Assembly: GCA_024449915.1 (NCBI GenBank)
Contig: JAMZAV010000901.1
Span: forward strand, 62,001 to 126,000
Length of the DNA: 64,000 bases
From: Sweltsa coloradensis
Lineage: Eukaryota > Arthropoda > Insecta > Plecoptera > Chloroperlidae
Direction: 5' to 3'
Position numbers and translations under genes: made by a program. Below the pieces are notes generated by a model. That model was not told the DNA's origin, did not search any database, and saw nothing but the letters and a program-made list of their open reading frames with translations. Shown piece after piece: positions 23,301-38,128 of this stretch (positions are counted from its first letter, which is position 1; each line of letters opens with the position of its first letter).

Positions 23301-26300
23301 TGAAAAATGGGTAGATATAAATAAATTGGGTTTAAATGTGAGTAAATGTAAGGTTATTTCATTTAACAGAGCTAAGAAAAAAGCGAAAATTAACTCTAAG
23401 CTGTGTGCTAAAACACTAGATGTTGTCATCAATTACAAATACTTAGGAGTGTTCATAGATAAAAATTTGGACTGGAGCATCATGTGAAGTATATAAGCAA
23501 AAAGTCAATACAAGCTCTAAATTTTGTAATGAGGCAGCTACAAGGGGCTCACACAAAAATTAAGGATAAATCATATAAATCTCTTATAAGACCAATATTG
23601 GAATATGCAAGTGCTATATGGGACCCTTATAAGGATGGTCATATCAAAGCCCTAAACAAAGTACAGAGATTAGCAGCAAGGAGAGTAACTGGGAAGGTCA
23701 AAAGGTGGAGATGGGTAACTGATTCCAAGGGAAGGAGGATAAGAACGTATGACAGTGTAAATGAAATGATAGAAGGTTTAGGATGGGATTCTTTAAAATT
23801 ACGGAGAGGGAGAAACAGGCTGTGCAACCTGTTTCGTGCTATGAATGGAATACAGGGATGGAATGAGATAAGCAATAAAATTGAAAAAGGATTATACAAA
23901 GGGAGGAAAGACCATGACCTGAAATTGAAATGTAAACTAAATAAGAAGGATGTTGGGAAGTGGTCTTTTTTAAATAGAACAATTGTAGAATGGAATCAAT
24001 TGCCAGCAGCAGCTGTTGAGGAATCCTCGGTAAAAATGTTTAGAAGGTGTTTGGAGGATATTGATTTGGATCTGATGTAGATTTGATTTGATTGATGTTT
24101 GATGTTGCTTTGATGATGGTATCTTAGATGTAATATAAGATATGAAGAAAAATGAATGTGAATGTTATATTTTTGATACAATTTAAAATGTTAATTTTAG
24201 GAACTTGCCACCATGTAACCACATATTTGCAAGGATAATAAAATATAAAATATAACAACTAGCTCAACCTTGCGTCAACTACAGTTTAGGCTTTAGCATT
24301 TCCTAAAATCCCTAGAATGTCATTCAACTGTGAAACGTTGAAAACATGTCTCATTAAAATTCCATTGCAACGGGTATGGATACGTGGGGGTGGGCCCTGA
24401 CCATGGTGAGTTGACAAATTACCGTTTCTAGGATATAGGAATACTATATGGCTTCTTCTACCCTTTTTCAACGTAGAAAATAATTTAATGCAAAAATCTG
24501 ATTGGCTATAACTTTCAAAGACACTGTTAGCCAGCCAATAAGATATCGAAATGAGATCTGCAATTTTAGGTGCTTTAATTTTGTACCACAGTTCAGTTGG
24601 AAATGAAGATCAAAATAGTGTGGGTGTCGTGACTGGCGGGTGTACAAATAGTGTATAAAAGTTGAGCTTGTGTTGTGTGTTACTGTTGAAGCTACGTGTG
24701 CAATAGTTATGTCATGAATATTTCGTTCAGTAACGTCTGCTGACGGGATTGATATAATGTATTCGACTAATAAACGGAAACGACCAAGTGGGGCTCAAAA
24801 ACGTATAGAGTTAAAAAGTTTCTAAATTTTGTTTCCTCGAGTAACATAATCACTGGTTTTGAGGAAGGTGTTAATTCTCAATCAAGTATTGCAAGTGATA
24901 TTGTAGGAACGAGTGATATTGTGGTGACTGACTTGGTTGGTGAGTAGGTCTTTCAGATGTTGTTGTTATTCTTTGTTTACTAAAGGCCGTATTACTGTGA
25001 AAAATGGTCCAGAAGGGGTGCTTTTCTGCATTATTATGTAACATGTTTTTTTTATGTTTATTACGAATTAGAAAAACAAATTTAAAAAAAAGAAAGGATT
25101 ATAATGCAATGTCTAGTTGTCCACGCTTGTTCCTATAATGCTTATTTATTATACTAGGGAAACGCCAAAGTCGTTGTTAAACGAGTGAGTGAGTGAGCCA
25201 AGTGTTGAGTACCCGGGAACATCCCCTTTCCTCCCCTATACCTAAGGATCTAGCCCAGTATGAGGAATGATACCGGGTACTCAACACATGGCTCACTCAC
25301 TCGTTTAACAACGACTTAGGTGTTTCCCTAGTTATATAAATTGAACATTTGGAATGCGAATCGTATTCAAAACGTATTAGCGTGAAACATTAACAAATTT
25401 CCAAGATATAACAAAATCACCTAAGTTTTATTTCCCATTTAACACCCCTCCAAAATATAATGTGGGTGTAAAAATATAAAAAAAGTTCGAGCTAACGGGT
25501 ATCGAACCCCAACCCTCCGTGCGGTAGACTAAATGCTTACCAATAGGCCATGCAAGCCATGTAGATATTGTCCCGCTAGCTGCTACTAAACAAATGCTAG
25601 CGATATTTTAAAAATCATATTTTTATTTATTGTAGGATTAAATCGCAATGGATCTAGCTGATTTTGTTAGCAGTTCTCAATAATTTCGTACTGGATGTCT
25701 GTTTAAAATTTCAGCCCAATCTCTTCAGCAGTTCGGCTGATTTTCGACAGACAGACAGAATCACAGAATGATAGCCGTTCGAGTTGAATGGAGACACTCG
25801 GTCGCTCCGCTCCCTCGTTTAATCAGTACAAGTTGCGCTCATATTGAAGGATATCAGTTGCAGTGGGAGGGGCCCAAGATCAGTAAAATATATAAGTACC
25901 GCTTATATATTATTTTACCGATCTAAGGAGGGGCCCATTTTATTTTTTTTGCACCGGGGCCCTTCATCAACTTGCTACACCACTGCCACACACAATTTTC
26001 TTTCTTTCAATGAATTCTGGGACTTAAGATGTGTAATTAAAAAAATTAATGTTCCATCATTATCCAATATTGCAAACACCACCACTAGTGCCAAGGCCTG
26101 GTTGCAAAAGCCAGTAAACTCGTTCTATTCTGAACTTGTGTCTTATTGCCGGAATTTCATGGCGATCATTATGTAGAGAATATTTCTCCAAATTAGGTAT
26201 TCCCCCTCTTACAAATGTACTGATTCAAGTAGCTTCCATCTTTGTCCATGATAATGCAGAAATCTTCCCAAGAAACACTACCATACATACCCACCATACT

Positions 26301-29300
26301 AGAGCCCATTCTCCAATTAACATCACATCCCACAACTCAAGTAAGTTTTCTAAATGACCCATGTATCTAGCTTCTATAATCTACAACAATCTTCCCCTCC
26401 ATCTAATAAATACTATAAATGATACCAGTTCTAGAATAAAACTTGAGGCATTCCTACAGGAAAACACTCTACAAGCTGGAGAAATACCTTAATCACTCCC
26501 ACTCGGAGAATCCAAACCCCAATTTCATCCCCCTTAATCACTAATGTAACATAGACATTAATGCCAGTAGCATTATTAATACTATTTAGGATGACCTATA
26601 CTGTTATTAAATATTTTCTATTGTTATATACTTAGATATAGATTAGATTAGTATTTAGCTATTACTGTATTATTTATTAATACTAAATGATGTTATCTAG
26701 CTATAGTCATTCAAACTCTCTCACTGAGAAGCATATCCTACCTACAATGTACGATCAATGTGAATAAAGAAACTAAACTAAACTTTACGGATGCACTAGG
26801 TGCTGCTAGAGTGGTTTAATAAACTCTAAGCTTTGATTTTGACAAGTGTTTTAGTACTAGAAAATCGAAATACAACTCAAATAGCCAAAGCCCACAGCCC
26901 AGCAGCTAAGTGGCCGTTAGAAAATCTGGGAACCGGAGAAGGACATGCCTATCACCGCCTTCTTTGCGGTAAACATGACTGTTGCAGTGACTTCGATGGT
27001 GCTGCTCTCTTTAAATCGATCATTCAACAACTTGATAAACAAGGTTACCGCTCGGCTATACTTGTTATCACCCCGTGCTGGTAATGTTCAATAATTAACT
27101 TTGATTGTTACTTGTTTGACGAGATTAAGTTAACCACTCTCCATGTAGCAATTATCACGAGGCACAATAGACAAAATGTGCGCCAAATTCAACAAAGTGC
27201 TATTTTCCAAATTATGAGCACATGTAAAAGGGAGAACATACCAAACACTTGGAATAGTTTTGCTGAGCAACTTGGTTTGCTTCCAAGAAATTCTGTCTAA
27301 TTACAACAATGATAGAAACCTTTCCTGTCAACCCTTCTCCAATCTTAACTAAACTAGCCAGTTGGCCTTTTCCAAACTAATTGTAAAAAGAGAATAATCA
27401 GGAAGACATTATTTTTGTTTACAGTGTGAATTTATTGTGAACGTTCATAATTCATTCATTCATTGTGAATTTAATAGTACATAACACATTTTTGGATTTA
27501 TCTAGGGCTCTCGTTAATTTAGAACCGCTATGATGATGTGGCCCCCCCGTGCACTTTATTACCAGTCCCTTTAAGAATGAGTATTCCTTCTCTTATACCC
27601 AGGCTGTTATTATTCTTGTTTCACCATACATGATGCAAAAGATTTATATATATTTAAAGAAAGAAATAATATAATACTTTTTCCTAATAGCTAGAGGTAG
27701 TGAGAAATGGTGATATAAAAACCCAAATTTCGCATTTTTTGCGATTTCATTTAACCTCTTCATGCAGGATTTTTCCAATTTTCTTAGAATAATTATTTTA
27801 GTACTCAGGGGAAAAATAAAAAATACTAAAATTATTGAAAAAATTCAAAATTATTTTTTGGGGTACATTTCGGCCTCGGAATTAAATGGCACATATGTGT
27901 ACACTATGCAACAACGGAAAAATAGGAGCATACAACAAAATCTTACATATAGATTTGAATTAGTATTTTATGTAGGAATTATGTCAGTTTATGACATTTT
28001 AAACAAAGCAATTTGAAAAAAAGTATAATTTTTCATATCTAATCAATAAAATGTAATAATAAAATTGTGATTATAGTAGATGATTATGTGATTAGGGCCA
28101 AAATACAAAAAATAGCCTTAGGAATTTGTAAACAAAGAATGCCAAATAATTATGGGTATATTGAAGTTAACAATCTTACAAATTATTAATTACTATGCAT
28201 CATCTAGTCAACTAATTAACTACTAATTAGCCTCATTACCGTGTGGGAGAACACGTTTTACAATAATTGTAGACTACATTTGGGATAAAAAATACTTAAA
28301 AGTAAAATGATTTAGTTGCATAGCTTTAAAATATTTTGCAAAACAATGGCAAAAACAAACTATAACCTCAAAATAACATTCAACCCTAAGTGCATAGTGT
28401 CATCAATTGATGCCACATATTTATCATCCATATTTAGCTGTAAATTTTTAAAACTTTTTAGATCTACATCAACAATATTAATTATAAGTGTGTGTAAAAA
28501 ATAAATAATTTATTGTGCCTTTATATTCGGTCGAATGACATGACTAATTATGCAAAAAACATGTGGTATTTTGTCAACAATGAATATTGGGGGCGTGGCC
28601 AAAAGAACAGCTAAATTCCTTGTCCCGTCACGTGCTGCCACCTAGCGGATTTTTTCAGAAGTAGTAAACGGCATCACTTGTGTATTCTATGCATTGGTGG
28701 CACAAAATTTTTATTTTATCTCATTAAATATAATTAAAATATAAGTGGCATCATATGACGCCTCTATGCGGGAAGAGGATGGTCAAAAACATAATATCTA
28801 AAAAAAACAAATTAAAGTCAATTTTTTTTAAATAAAAATTTTGAAAAAAGGAGCCTTTTAAGTAGGGATGACATCAATTCCAATGAGTTAGAATCGATCA
28901 TTGTGACCCACAAATCTATTCAGAATCGATTCCCAAGCAAAAACAAATATTTGTAAGCACCATTATTTTGGTAATCTATTGCCGCGGAGTCCGTGATACG
29001 CGTCGTTATTTTGGCGGTCTATTTCCGTGGAGCCCGTGACGTCACGAAACGATTTACCGCCCGCTGCGCGCGTAATGTTCAGTCTGGACCGGCACCTCCA
29101 CCAAAATTCACAAAAATTCTGGACCGGCACCTCCACCATCCCCCCACATTTTGAGTACTAAAATGTTTAATTTTGCGAGTTAATTCGCGTTTTAACCAGT
29201 TTTATACAATTTCGTTCGTTATTTCGCGATATACACGAGATTTCGCGAAATTCGCGTTTTCAAAATGTGTTTTTTCCATCTCTAAATTATGTAATTCGTT

Positions 29301-32300
29301 GACAATATTACATTTTTGGCAATAAAATGGATATTTAAAAAATTCGCGAATTTTGTTATCACCATTTTTCACTACCTCTACTAATAGCAAATAGCCAGGT
29401 CTTAATAGTTAAATAACTTTGTACACTTTAATTTGTTTATCCATACATTAGTAATTGGCAATTGGATTTAAAATAAGCAAATAGCAGAAAATGGATTGTA
29501 TTTTGTACTACCAGGCAGTGGCACATTCACTCTCACAGTCAAGCCTGGTGTTTGTGAGCATCTCCCCCATCTCATCACGCAAGTTTGTAAATAAATACCA
29601 TTCCCGAATGCCCAGGCAATGTCAAAATAGTGGTCGGGATCGTAAATTTATTTTTCACATGCATTATCTCAACAAGCCCGGTTGGGCATGTACCATTTAA
29701 AACCAATTTTGAGCCCTGAAGTGTAAATGTATATTACCTGTGACTATAGGCCTACCATTGAATTGCAACTGTGAATTTTGCAAATATTTCAAGTTGATAA
29801 GAAAGCTACAATTATAAAAAAAATACATAATATCTTTAGGCCTACTGTAGCAAATAATTTCAATCATTGTACATATCACTACTAGTAAAATAATGTGCTG
29901 CTTGACAACCATGGAAAGTTACATTTCATCATTTGCTTACCGGGTCTACGAAAAGACACACCTAAATGGCAACTGCTCCTATGTGTATAGGATGGAGTAA
30001 CTTCATAGAGGCAAAAACTTGTAACCTACTTCGTATTGCCAGTCGGGTCTAGCTTCAATTAGTCTGTTCATCTGAGGGTTGTCGAGGCACAAAAAACATT
30101 GCCATTTCTTGTTGAGAGTAATGTGCTTCAATATTTCAGTCGATCCTAGGCACCCCACGCATCTCTTACAGAATATCCTGTCAAAAAAGAAAAGATGCAT
30201 TACATTATAACTTTCTCAATTTGGTTAGTCGGGAAACACTCCCGTTGGTGGAATTGTAAATATTTCATTCAATTCAGAAGTTAATTTGGATGGATTTTTT
30301 AACTTCTGAATTGTATTAAGAGTGCGCAATAGCTAGGGGACGGGGGAATCTCAGAGGGGACTGTGGAAGGGACGAGGTATCGGAGGCCGGCCAGAAATAG
30401 ACGAAGAGAGACATGTTTAGATAGAGATAACGAGACAACTGGTTTTTAGCTCCACCCCACGCTAATAGATAAGGAGACTCCCAACGACCAGAGGTCTAGT
30501 TATCGTTTTGTGACTGAAAAAATAAATACCGATATGATATGAATAACATAGTAGGGTTGCCGTTCGATACGAATTTCAGTATCGATAATCGGACCAGTTA
30601 AATCGATTATCGATCGCCATAATCGATTTTAAAAAATATTGATCGATAATCGATAATCGAATAAAAATTAGGCCTAAACTTGCTTGCATACCGACGCGGA
30701 CCGTGGACCTTTTGCGAGTGCATCCTTTTGTTCCTTCTATTTGCTCAGAACAGGGTTTTTCCACGCTAGCAACGTTTTTCACGAGCTCCCCCAACTCCCC
30801 CCCCCACGCATCTGGCCGGCGCGACGAGAGCAAGCTAAGTGGAGTAGACTGACCACGCTACGCCGGCTTGAGTGTTGTCTTTGTGATGGTCGTTCTTCTT
30901 GGAAATTGTGGTTCTGTGAAGTGTCATTTCAGCTGATTTGTTGAGATTGTCGGAACTATTCAATGCTCCGATATTTATCAAGATGAATATTGCTGGACAT
31001 TAGTTTGGAAGACAACGTAATATTGGTGGGAGAGAACTGATAAGATAATATTATCGTAGCACTACGGAAAGAAGAAAAGCAATTACGAGTTGGCGTGGAA
31101 TGGGGAGGAATGCATCTCGATAAAATACTTGTTGACCTTGCTTGGCCGTGACGCGCCAAGGTTGTGCAATCGGCGCGGGAATCAGCCGCCGGCCGCCCGA
31201 GCCGAGCCGGCCCGTAATTACACACTCGTCATGCTGGTGGCCTATACTGCACAGTGCCGTCGCTTTGTACTTCACGCCTTACGAGTGCATGTAGATCTCG
31301 CAGTGGACGCATTTTTCACGGAATAAAGCGATTAATGTCTTGACTGGTACTATTTTATGAAGTTCTGCAGAGTGGGCGGTAAATTACAAAATTTCGGGCG
31401 GGCGAGCTATTCGATTATCGAAATATCGATAATCGATTCTGATATACTGAATCGATTATCGATCGTTTCGGGAAATAATTGTATCGATCGATATATCGAT
31501 TATCAAACGGCAACCCTATGGTCATGCACATAGTGACTTTCAAATGAACAAAAATTAGTTCATTATTTTGTATTATTGGTTTACGTTTTCGCGCTTGTTG
31601 CTTTTTGTCTCTACAATAAGTTATTTATAGTATATATATATTTATAGTTCATTTTAGTTGATTAGTTAAAAATCCGTGATAATTACTTCGTTAACAGTCT
31701 TGGGGTCGCTACTTTTTAAAAGTAGCATGCTATCGCTAACGCTACATGCCCCGAAAAAGTAGCTTCGCTACTTTTTTGCTACTTTTTTCAGATGTAGCGA
31801 CGCTACATTCGCGCTACTCAAGAAATATAGCGCGCTACTTTTCCGCTACATGTTCCCGTTTAATCGGGGGTCGTCGAGATCCCAAATTATCCCGTTTTTA
31901 AAGCCTTTTGACGTCGTGCCGCAATGATTTTTAACTCCATTTACATCAACTCGATCGTGACCTATCATCAAAAGCACATAGTTTCGATTTCCATTGTGAT
32001 AGAAGGCGTTCTTTTAACGCTTAGGCTAGGCTAGGCCCTAGTCTAGGCCTAATGATCAACATTCATATTGCATTTCTTATTTTCAACGTGTTTTTCGCGG
32101 AATCACTGCAGAAGAATGCGACAAACAAGGTTCGGAATAGGCCTACTGGTGCCGTACAATAGCGATATAGGCTGGAATGTCCCAAGGGAGGAGGGATATG
32201 CTATATGACACTAATCACTTCATTTTAATATGCAATTCAGACGATTGGCGTAATTATTGAGCGGCTTATGCTCTAAATCAATAATACAACTTCTTATTAT

Positions 32301-35300
32301 CGTGGATACATTTTTGTTTACGACCCTGAAATAGCACTCAAGATGCGCCACGCAATCTAATCACTGCAATATTTTGGTAAAGTCTGCTCACACGATGTGA
32401 CAGATCGGCAATCGCTCGCATCCTTCGGACGACGCAGAGAGAGAGAGAGAGAGAGAGCGAGACAGAGACTCACTGGGAGAGAGGGAGGGAGATGGTGTGG
32501 AAGTGAGACGAGATTACGGGCCGGTCTACACGGCGAGCACATGACGTGGCGCGGCGGGCGTTACAAGTTAGTTTGCAGTGCCGACTTTTGACTTTACGTG
32601 GTACTGGGACTGCTGGCCCCGGAACTTAAAAAGTAGCGCAAATATCACGCTAACGCTACAAAAATTGTAGCATGCTACCGCTACAATATGCCCCCTTAAT
32701 AAAGTAGCGCACTACTGGCTCCGGTAGCGCGCTTCTCCCCAAGACTGTTCGTTAAGTAACAGTGGCGTCGGAACAGGAGGGGGGGCAAGGGGGGCATTGC
32801 CCCCTTACTTTCATGGCAGGGGGCAGATTTTATAGTTGAAAAATCAAGATTTCTTTCTACTCCTTGGGAAAGTAACGTCGGATGATCCTGTCAACAATTC
32901 ATTTCCAGGAAGAAACAACCCAGGAATGTTAGGTTGGCTGACGTACCCCATGCCTGAACCGTCTATCCGACTATCTTTATAACCAGCCACCCGTCTTGTA
33001 TTGTGTGCCGGTCACTCACTTTAGTGAGAGTGAGTGGACATGTGACTCAGACTCGCGTCTAATCCAAACATCCCTTTGAATGATTTGCTAGAGTTATTGG
33101 CAGACGCAAGTTGGGATTTGGTTTGCTCGTGTCGCATCGTTATGCGTTCTGTCATCTTTGCCCTTAGTGGTGTAGTGACTTTGATTATAGCGAAGTGCCA
33201 GTGGGAAGAGTATTCCTCGTAGAGTGTAAGTAGTGTAATGTGAAGTGTAAAGTAAAGTGTAAGTGTGTGTGTAGTGTTTCGTGTTTAATGGTGTTAAAGA
33301 TTAAATTGATATCGTAATTTTAAATATGAAACTTACTAAACAGCCTTCAGTTAGTATTTTTTTTAAAGAAGAGGGTAAAACAAAAATATGTTTGCCTGTA
33401 TTGTACAGGCGCGTAGGAAGGGGGGGGGAATGGGGGGAGTTTCCCCCCCCCCCCTTTTTACCGTGACCCCCCCACTTCAGAATCTTAGAAATTCAGTCTC
33501 GCCGTAAATACGCATGGAAACAAATTCTGAATAACGAATTTTCAATTTTGAATTTCTCACTGTGATTCTTTTGTTTTTGTAAATGAGTAAAAAGTACATT
33601 ATAATTGCCATAGGTAGCGTCGGGATGTTGTGACACGGTATTGCAGTCCGTATACTGGGGTACTGGGGTATGTTTAACGAAGACTTGTTTGTGGCTGGTT
33701 AGTTTAAGTTATGACTTGACACCGACAGTGGAAGGAAGGAGAACCTCAGAATAATGAAGAGAATACCTTCAGCTCTTTTGAACTGGCTCAAAAGCCATGC
33801 ATGGTCTATCTCTTAACTATTCCAACCTAATTTTTAGTTTTATAGTTTTTACTGTACAAAAAATACATTAATTTGGTATTGCATTCAGCACACGATTTTT
33901 TTCTAGAAGGCACCAAACACACTATAAAAACCTAATTTTCAAAATTTTCGCCTGCGGCGCTGTTGTTGCCCAAACCCCCCGTGCTTGGCAGCAGATTTGT
34001 TGTTCCCCCCCCACTCGAAAAGGAGTTCCTACGCGCCTGGTATTGTATTGTATTGTTCTTTATTGCATGTTAAAATTCACATTTTACAATTATTGGTCAA
34101 GCCCCCAATGAGCCTAGCGGCTCGCTATAGGGGGCTTTCAGCAATGGATTACAAACGGTGAGAGGTGAAGCAAGCCAAGATACATGAAATATTAAATTTA
34201 AGGATTTGCAACATTTTTTAAGACACTATAAAGTATGAACTAAATTGAGCTACTCTAATATATGTTAAGAAATTAAATTAAAGTACAAAAGTCAGTAGAA
34301 ATCTGAAATGAGTATATGTGAATTTAGGCCAATTGGCCTAGGCATGACATAAAGCATTTTTTTTTTTTTGCAGGCCTATGGAGACTTAAAAAATTATTCC
34401 TAAGTTATAATATCCTATGTAGTTATTGGTAGTGAGTAATGAGTTCTTCGTCATTACATAGAAAATTATGTTGTAATTTATTAAAATGGGCCACTTCTTG
34501 TTAATTGTTTTAGTTTTTAGATCGCAGATAGTTGATGTAAAACATCGTTTACAGAGTCCGAGTGCAGTTAAAACATGATGAAGTAACTACGGTAGTATAG
34601 TAATTTTTTTTCGCATTCGGCGAAAAGGGCATCCGGGGGCTTCAGCTGTACCCTACAAATTCTACTATTGGATTTGCCCCCCCCCCCCAACTTTCAAAAC
34701 GTTCCGACGCGCCTGGTTAGTACTGTGTGTAACTGTTATTGATTACAAACTTATAAAATGTCTCCATGCTTCGTTTTGTTGCAATATTTTTTTAAATTTA
34801 AATTTTATTTCTAAAGCAAGAACAGCACGAACAAACAACATTTGACATTATTACCGGGTTTTGTAAACGGTATTTAATGTCGCGAAGCAAATTGCCTTTT
34901 GTAATACGATTGAAATGAATGAATAAATAAATGAATGAATGAATGTTGTCCTCCTTTGTAAATCAGATTTTTTACTGAATATGATAAGACGTTAAATAAA
35001 TAAATTTTAAAAAAAATGAATGGATTTAATCAAAACTTTAATGTTTTTCTATAACCCTTTCCGGCCCAACGGGGCCATATAGACCAATAACTTTTTTCAA
35101 TTTTTATCTGGGTAAATAATAGTTTTTTTTTAATTTGACCCCAATTTTTTTATTTTTTTTTGGAAAATAATAAATTAATAATTTTTTTCCACATTCCAAT
35201 AGGACCAAAAGTGAATTTTTTAGAGAAGATTGAAAATACAAATCTGCAAAAATGGCTAAAAATGGAGAAAAAATGGGTTGTCCCGGAAATTTAATAAATC

Positions 35301-36442
35301 TCGAGTATTGCTATTATTTGAGTTACAAAAATTTCAAAATATGCAAAAAAAATCTAGAAAAAATCTAGTTTTAGGAATGTTTTTCAAATTTTAATTTTTA
35401 CCTAAAATGAAGCTTTTATTCAAATTCCAAAATTTCCCAAAATTCTTTAAAATTCAGGATTAAAAATATGAAAAAAATACTAAAATTCTTAGAAAAAAAT
35501 GCAAAACTTGAATTGTTTGCTTAAAATTACCTAATTTTCACAAATTTAATTCGGGCCTGAAAGGGATAAAGAAAATCACTGTTTGCAAACAAAATATCGA
35601 TACCTTAGCCAAATAATTATATATCTATCTTCATAATAAAATTGTTGTCTTGTGTAAGAAATGGGTTTTTAATTTTGATAAATCATATTGTTTTTATCCT
35701 CAACTAATTTATTAGGTCTTTGATTGTATAAAATAACTATGACCAAATGTTGCGAGTTGACATCACAAATAAGAACTAGCAGGTGCATTTTCTTGCTCAT
35801 CTTTGTTATCTTGTCAACGAAGACTTTAATATGATTGTGTCAATTTGAATATATCCTTTTATTTAATACACATTGAAGTACGTACATATGTAAATTATGT
35901 CATTCTAGATTGTGGTAATCTCCAATAGCTCATGTTAATAACATTGTACTGCATCTATATTCTTCGAATCAATAGGACTATACACAATAATTAATTACTT
36001 ATTTATTGGTTATGGTGTAATGTTTGATAGTACACGTACAAGAGAAGAATGTGAACCAAGTAAATCAGAATGCCCAAATATTATTACATGTGTCTAATAA
36101 AACTTGAACCAAACTCTCGTTTGAAACATACTATAATAATTCAGTACAACATATTCTTTGGTGCGTTGAAAGTTGAAACACATATATCAAAATTTAAATA
36201 CTATATATATTACACAATTACAAAATTTGTCCACCCAACTTTAATTTTATGTGAATTTTGATGAATGATGATGCATGCAATTTTCCCTAGGCTAGCTGCA
36301 GCAAATAAACAAATTTCTTAAAAAGAAACTTGTCTTTGTGGACTGAAACACTAGTATACATTTTTACCTTTCACAGCCTTTATTCATGCACTGGAACTCC
36401 TTGCTCCCTTTCAGGGAACAGATCCCACAAAACATCTGAAAC

Positions 36443-36519
<77 letters not shown>

Positions 36520-38067
36520 TCCAATAATATCTATATATATATATATATATATATAGTTTAGTTTAGATTGGAGAAGGGTTGACAGGTTGGGAAAGCATAG
36601 AGAACATAAAGCCCAGCCTGAAGGGCTGGGGCGACAAAACTTTTCACCTGCTGATGACAACTGTAGCTAATTTAAAGTTGTTACCTTAATCCACGACGCG
36701 TTTCGTCCTTCTGGGACTCTTCAGGCGGATGGTGGCCACTAAAAATCAGCTAACTACATGCAACCAAAACTCACAACACATAACCAAACCTGTGGTAGGG
36801 CCACGCAAGAAGTAAATTCTGCAAGCATGTTGTCATCATCAGCAAGGTTACTTCATATATATATATATATAGATATTATTGGAGTATAGTATATAGACCG
36901 AAGAAGGCAAGGCCGAAACGTCTCGTGACTATTTAGTGATAAGTTTGTGTATATTTTTATCTGTGTTCAACTATGGCAGCCACCTCTACATCTCAGGTAA
37001 GCTGTTGACTCCTATCTCTATCCACGTTGATTATATATATATATATAATATATAATTGGACCAGTGAGAGGAGCGAACGGAGTCCTCTATGGCAAGTTTT
37101 CGGCACTTCGTTGTGTTTATGTGTGTATGTATGTATGTATGTATGTATGTATGTATGTATGTATGTATGTATGTATGTGTGTTCGATGCGCAGGGGCCAA
37201 ACTACTCGTCCGATTTTGACCAAATTTCACACCAATCTCAAGGACCAATAGATAGAGTGCTGTTAACATGGGCAGCAAAATTCACAGGAATCCAACCTAC
37301 ACAAAATTAATATTTGTAAAAATTACTACTTAATTTTTTTAAACTTAAAGTTTGCTTTGGAAAAAAATACCCTTTCTCACCAATGTTACCACTATGAATG
37401 TTAACAACTGTGAAAAATTTCAGAATTATAGCTTGCCCTGACAACTTACAAAAAATTAATTACTGACAAAAATCGTGTTTTGCAGAGCTTTACTAAATTG
37501 GATTTGATTTGAGGAGCATAAAAGATGGATGCAGAACATATCGAGTGGAACTCGAGTTCATGTATTGACCTTTCTAACACATATTTTGGAATATTTGTAG
37601 CTTCAATACTTTGGCATTGGCAATGTGATATGTTTTCAATGTTTTGGAGTCGCCCGCGTCCACGAGCATATATCGGGAACTCAGCAGTGGAGCAGCTAGA
37701 CAAGTCTCGACTCGACTTGATGAGTCAGAGCTGCATGCATGCATGCATGCATACTGCAGCTGCAAAAGTAATTGTGATACTCGTCCAACAACGACTTTGG
37801 CGTTTTCCTAGTAGGCCTATATCAATAATAATATCTCTGGCAATCACTGGACTCCAGAGCTTCAAAAGGCAGCATTATTAGGAACCGCCCACATAGTACG
37901 CAAAGTTGTAGTATGAAGAAATTGTTTCTGTTATTTCTTGTATGTATTGTATTTTGTTAATATCATGTATATTTAATTGTTTTGTAATAGGGGTTTCACC
38001 TTAGAGGTGTGGTTCATCTCTGGTTGTAATGTTGTATTTGTAATGTTCATATTGGTGAATAAAAGAA

Positions 38068-38128
<61 letters not shown>

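Noticed and set aside
30576..31326. Frames of 75-89 aa in 30.6-31.3 kb
   Set aside because: They lie within a non-coding TAGGGTTGCCG element; the second copy at 17.6-19.8 kb does not conserve any of the frames.
36993..37251. Frames of repeated YIHT / CMYV residues
   Set aside because: Translation of the (TATG)n microsatellite.
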